Below are positions 61,167 to 64,000 of a stretch of DNA of 64,000 bases, in pieces. The stretch is from Hyphomicrobiales bacterium. GTDB lineage: Bacteria > Pseudomonadota > Alphaproteobacteria > Rhizobiales > Rhizobiaceae. The stretch is taken from assembly GCA_017305925.1 (NCBI GenBank), contig JAFKJW010000056.1:1-64000 (forward strand). The letters run 5' to 3'. Below the pieces are notes generated by a model, which saw only the letters and a list, made by a program, of their open reading frames with translations, ran no database searches and was not told the origin of the DNA. The translations under genes and the position numbers were made by a program. Within the stretch, counting starts at the first letter, position 1, and every line of letters starts with the position of its first letter.

Positions 61167-61790
61167 ATGATGAACGATACGCCGAAAGACCGCCAGGCAA
61201 CCGTGGAGAACCTCGACGCCGAAGCCGCCGCACCGCAGGCGCCGGAAAGCGACTTCGAGGTCCTGCAACGCCTGATGAAGGAGAACGAGGAATTGAAGGA
61301 CCGGGCGCTGCGCGCCGCGGCGGAGATGGAGAACCTTCGCCGCCGCACCGCGCGCGACGTTCAGGATGCGCGCGCCTATGCGATCGCGAATTTCGCGCGC
61401 GACATGCTGTCGGTCTCCGACAATCTGCGCCGGGCGCTGGACGCCATCCCGGCCGATGCCGGGGACGGCGCGATCAAGGCGCTCGCCGAGGGCGTGGAGA
61501 TGACGGAGCGCACCATGCTCTCCACGCTGGAGCGGCACGGCGTGAAGAAGCTCGCGCCGGAAGGCGAGAAGTTCGACCCGAACTTCCACCAGGCGATGTT
61601 CGAGATTCCCGATCCGGGCGTTCCGGCAGGCACGGTGCTGCAGGTCGTACAGCCGGGCTATTCCATCGGCGAGCGCGTGCTCAGGCCGGCCATGGTCGGC
61701 GTCTCGACCGGCGGGCCGAAGCAGGCGGCGGCGAACGATTCCAGGCCCGAACCCCATCCGGCCGGAGAGCAGGCCGGCAAGGATGCCTGA
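61167..61790 (+). CDS. grpE: Nucleotide exchange factor GrpE
   Basis: Releases ADP from DnaK. The 207-residue protein has an N-terminal acidic/coiled part, the [19 protein letters not shown] long helix (about 45-80) and the C-terminal beta-domain with [18 protein letters not shown] (the helical end) and [17 protein letters not shown]. The ATG at 61167 (or the next at 61170) follows GGAAAG. It is downstream of hrcA in the conserved order; dnaK is elsewhere. Confidence 0.95.
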   Translation: MMNDTPKDRQATVENLDAEAAAPQAPESDFEVLQRLMKENEELKDRALRAAAEMENLRRRTARDVQDARAYAIANFARDMLSVSDNLRRALDAIPADAGDGAIKALAEGVEMTERTMLSTLERHGVKKLAPEGEKFDPNFHQAMFEIPDPGVPAGTVLQVVQPGYSIGERVLRPAMVGVSTGGPKQAAANDSRPEPHPAGEQAGKDA

Positions 61791-61847
61791 CGGCGGCAGG
61801 CCGGCGGCGTTCCGCGAAAGCGGCGTGACGGCCGGCGGCCCTTCTCC

Positions 61848-62480
61848 ATGAACCCGATCCAGGTGCTCGACTATGCCGGCGTCGCGGTCTTCGCCGCGAC
61901 CGGCGCTCTTGCCGCGTCGCGCAAGCAGCTCGACATCATCGGCTTCCTGTTCCTGGCGAGCGCGGCCGCGCTCGGCGGCGGCACCTTCCGCGACCTGATC
62001 CTCGGCGTGCCGGTCTTCTGGGTGGCCAACACCGACTACATCTGGATCTGCCTCGTCGTGACGGTCGCCGTGTTCTTCGGCGCGCCGAGCATGGAATCCC
62101 GCTACAAGGCGCTGCTCTGGCTCGACGCCGTGGGCCTTGCCGCCTTCGCCGTCATGGGCGCGGCCAAGGGCCTGACCGCCACCGGCTCGGCGCCCGTGGC
62201 GGTCGTCACCGGCATGCTCACCGCCGCCTTCGGCGGCGTGCTGCGCGACGTGCTGGCGAACGAGCCGTCGGTGCTGCTGCGGCGCGAAATCTATGTCAGC
62301 GCGGCCCTTGCGGGCGCGGCAACCTATGTCGTGCTCGCCATCGCCGGCGTGCCGGCACCGGCCTCGGCGCTCGCCGCCTTCGCGGTGGCGCTCTTTATCC
62401 GCGGCGGGGCGCTGCGCTTCGGCTGGAGCCTGCCGACCTACGGGTCGCGGCCCGGCCGGAAGCCCGAAGACATCTCCTGA
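61848..62480 (+). CDS. TRIC-type cation channel (UPF0126/YicG family)
   Basis: A 210-residue protein with seven hydrophobic helices in two tandem UPF0126 repeats (about 5-80 and 90-175). The conserved GGGTFRDL and GGVLRDVL loops, one per repeat, are those that line the potassium pore in bacterial TRIC channels. Potassium permeability is therefore likely. It stands alone after grpE. Confidence 0.9.
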   Translation: MNPIQVLDYAGVAVFAATGALAASRKQLDIIGFLFLASAAALGGGTFRDLILGVPVFWVANTDYIWICLVVTVAVFFGAPSMESRYKALLWLDAVGLAAFAVMGAAKGLTATGSAPVAVVTGMLTAAFGGVLRDVLANEPSVLLRREIYVSAALAGAATYVVLAIAGVPAPASALAAFAVALFIRGGALRFGWSLPTYGSRPGRKPEDIS

Positions 62481-62573
62481 TCGGACGCTACGGCTTCAAG
62501 CCAGTGGACAAACGGGCCGGAATGTCCGATTCGCCTGTTCCGGAACTCCCGCAACAGACCAAAGCCGCCCGCC

Positions 62574-63284
62574 ATGACCGACATTCCCGACCCCCGGCAC
62601 TTCGCCCATGTCACCGACTGGGTGTTCGACCTCGACAACACGCTCTACCCGCACCACACAAACCTCTTCGCGCAGATCGACGTGAAGATGACTTCCTACG
62701 TGTCGGAACTGCTCAAGCTGCCGCGCGAGGAAGCCCGCAAGCTCCAGAAGGAGCTCTATCTGGAGCACGGCACGACGCTTGCCGGGCTGATGGCGCGCCA
62801 CGGCGTCGACCCTGACGATTTCCTGATGCGCGTCCACGACATCGACTATTCGTGGCTGTCGCCCGACCCGGCGCTGGGCGAGGCCATCCGGCACCTGCCG
62901 GGACGCAAGTTCATCCTGACCAACGGCAGCCGCAGCCATGCGGAGAACACCGCGCGGCAGCTCGGCATACTCGACCAGTTCGACGACATCTTCGACATCG
63001 TCGCCGCCGACCTGAAGCCGAAGCCGGCGCGCGAGCCCTACGAAAAATTCGCCGGCCTGCACGGCATCGCCGGACCGAACGCCGTGATGTTCGAAGACAT
63101 CGCCCGCAACCTCAGCGTGCCGAAGGCGCTCGGCATGAAGACGGTGCTGATCGTGCCGCGCAATTTCGAGCCCACCTTCGCCGAGATCTGGGAGCAGGAT
63201 CCCGCGCAGGACGACGACGTCGACTATGTGACGGACGATCTGGCCGCCTTCCTGCGCACCATCGGCCCCGCGCAGCCGGCTTGA
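62574..63284 (+). CDS. Pyrimidine 5'-nucleotidase, HAD family
   Basis: A 236-residue HAD phosphatase. The nucleophile motif is FDLDNTLYP, motif II is ILTNGS, and the later motif is FEDIARNL. It belongs to the SDT1/pyrimidine 5'-nucleotidase group that dephosphorylates UMP/CMP-like nucleotides. Its stop codon lies inside the first palindrome of a repeat element, which probably serves as a terminator. Confidence 0.88.
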   Translation: MTDIPDPRHFAHVTDWVFDLDNTLYPHHTNLFAQIDVKMTSYVSELLKLPREEARKLQKELYLEHGTTLAGLMARHGVDPDDFLMRVHDIDYSWLSPDPALGEAIRHLPGRKFILTNGSRSHAENTARQLGILDQFDDIFDIVAADLKPKPAREPYEKFAGLHGIAGPNAVMFEDIARNLSVPKALGMKTVLIVPRNFEPTFAEIWEQDPAQDDDVDYVTDDLAAFLRTIGPAQPA

Positions 63285-63383
63285 AGCGTGTCGCGCTCCT
63301 TCGGATTCGCTCCTCGCGCTTCAAGCTGCCGTTTTATCGCATGCCGTTATCCCGAAACCGGTTCCCACTTTCGGGCGGCATGC
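63277..63383. repeat. RIME-like repeat with two large palindromes
   Basis: A 107-base element. First palindrome: CTTGAAGCG (63280-63288) with CGCTTCAAG (63317-63325), extended by three more pairs outward. Second: GCATGCCG (63339-63346) with CGGCATGC (63376-63383), an inner CCCGAAA/TTTCGGG stem and an 11-base loop, with a TTAT bulge. Size and layout resemble the published RIME1 element of Rhizobium. It lies between convergent genes, touching both stops. A partial inverted copy is at 40239-40291. Confidence 0.75.
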
Positions 63384-63384
63384 T

Positions 63385-64000
63385 TCAGGCCGACCCGCCC
63401 GCCTCGTCGAGGCGGTAGAAGCGGCGGATGATGCCCCACGCCTCCTCGGCTGTCTCGGCATGGTCGATCAGATCCTGGTCGCCGGGCGAGATGGTGCCCT
63501 GCTCGGCGAGGAAGTCGAGATTGAAGGCGCCTTCCCAGAACCGCTTGCCGAACAGAATCACCGGCACGCGCTCCATGCGGCCGGTCTGGATCAGCGTCAG
63601 CGTCTCGAAGAATTCGTCCAGCGTCCCGAAGCCGCCGGGAAACACCACCACCGCCTTGGCGCGCATGACGAAGTGCATCTTGCGGATGGCGAAATAGTGG
63701 AAGTTGAAGCAGAGGTCCGGCGTCACATAGGCGTTCGGCGCCTGCTCGTGCGGGAGCACGATGTTCAGCCCGATCGACGGCGCACCGACATCGTCGGCAC
63801 CGCGGTTGCCCGCCTCCATGACGCCCGGCCCGCCGCCCGTGACGACCACGAACTCGCGATAGTAGGACGCAGCCGACTGCTGCGAGCAGAGGCGGGCGAA
63901 CTTGCGCGCCTCCTCGTAGTATTTGCTGTTTTCCTCGAGGTTCCTGCGCTGCGTCTCGTTCTTGGCCGCCCAGGCGTGGCCGCCGGGCTCCGGCAGGCGG
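63385..64000 (-). CDS. LOG-family protein (start outside window)
   Basis: The C-terminal 204 or so residues of a LOG-family (lysine decarboxylase-like) protein; the start is beyond the window edge. It has VVTGGGPGVMEAGN and the nucleotide-binding PGGFGTLDEFFE, the two hallmarks of the family. Relatives hydrolyse cytokinin riboside monophosphates or AMP to the base; the substrate here is open. The region seen upstream (LPEPGGHAWAAKNET onward) fits the larger bacterial type of about 290 residues. Confidence 0.88.
   Translation of the reverse strand, partial: RLPEPGGHAWAAKNETQRRNLEENSKYYEEARKFARLCSQQSAASYYREFVVVTGGGPGVMEAGNRGADDVGAPSIGLNIVLPHEQAPNAYVTPDLCFNFHYFAIRKMHFVMRAKAVVVFPGGFGTLDEFFETLTLIQTGRMERVPVILFGKRFWEGAFNLDFLAEQGTISPGDQDLIDHAETAEEAWGIIRRFYRLDEAGGSA

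Overview
The window looks like an ordinary chromosomal stretch of a high-GC alphaproteobacterium of the order Hyphomicrobiales (Rhizobiales), most like the Mesorhizobium/Phyllobacteriaceae side of the order. The evidence is gene order and family content: lptC-lptA-lptB-rpoN-hpf-ptsN, sppA-ihfB-lapA, rph facing hrcA-grpE, a MaeB-type malic enzyme facing mutS, glnD-murJ, olsB, and a small heat shock gene with a ROSE-like leader. The species cannot be named from this alone. There is no rRNA, tRNA, CRISPR array, insertion sequence or prophage that I can see.

Layout. 0-3.4 kb: 3' part of yidC, then yihA and argB. 3.4-4.1 kb: a HigBA toxin-antitoxin pair with a clear palindromic operator. 4.1-11.6 kb: adenosine kinase, an EI24 membrane protein, nth, a DUF2244 protein, an AraC-MGMT fusion, ribokinase, an amidase and a nucleoside hydrolase (DNA repair and nucleoside/ribose salvage). 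11.6-12.4 kb: RpoH-type promoter, ROSE-like RNA thermometer, hsp20 and a broken DUF1150 gene. 12.4-17.5 kb (minus strand): LPS export genes lptCAB followed by rpoN, hpf and ptsN. 17.8-24.4 kb: sppA, ihfB, lapA, an ornithine cyclodeaminase-like/cupin pair, two RNA methyltransferase-like genes, lspA and a YhdH-type reductase. 24.4-41.6 kb: hybrid histidine kinase, olsB, maeB, mutS, a CHASE-PAS-GGDEF-EAL protein, glnD, murJ, a Nif3/CutA-like small protein and an EamA transporter. 41.6-47 kb: a 66-codon small ORF, DAHP synthase with an aromatic-codon-rich leader, a PhnA-like membrane protein with a 25-residue membrane peptide in front of it, and gyrB. 47-53.8 kb is the most accessory part: an SbmA/YddA-like ABC exporter, a caspase-TPR gene split by one in-frame TAG, a cytochrome P450, and a VbhA-like antitoxin with a frameshifted Fic gene. 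53.8-64 kb: yraN-rsmI facing an LpoA-like lipoprotein, a short EamA protein, rph-VOC-rdgB-hemW, hrcA-grpE, a TRIC channel, a pyrimidine 5'-nucleotidase, a RIME-like repeat and a partial LOG-family gene.

How the parts fit. Most of the window is housekeeping: envelope biogenesis (yidC, lptABC, lspA, murJ, olsB, LpoA-like), nitrogen control (rpoN, ptsN, glnD), heat shock control (ROSE-hsp20, hrcA, grpE) and DNA metabolism (gyrB, mutS, nth, ihfB).

The most interesting points are three genes each broken by a small lesion (DUF1150, caspase-TPR, Fic), the ROSE-like thermometer with its own RpoH promoter, a repeat hairpin that covers the start codon of the Nif3-like gene, and a Tyr-Trp-Tyr-Phe codon run in front of DAHP synthase. 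I found no wholly new multi-gene system that the sequence would support.
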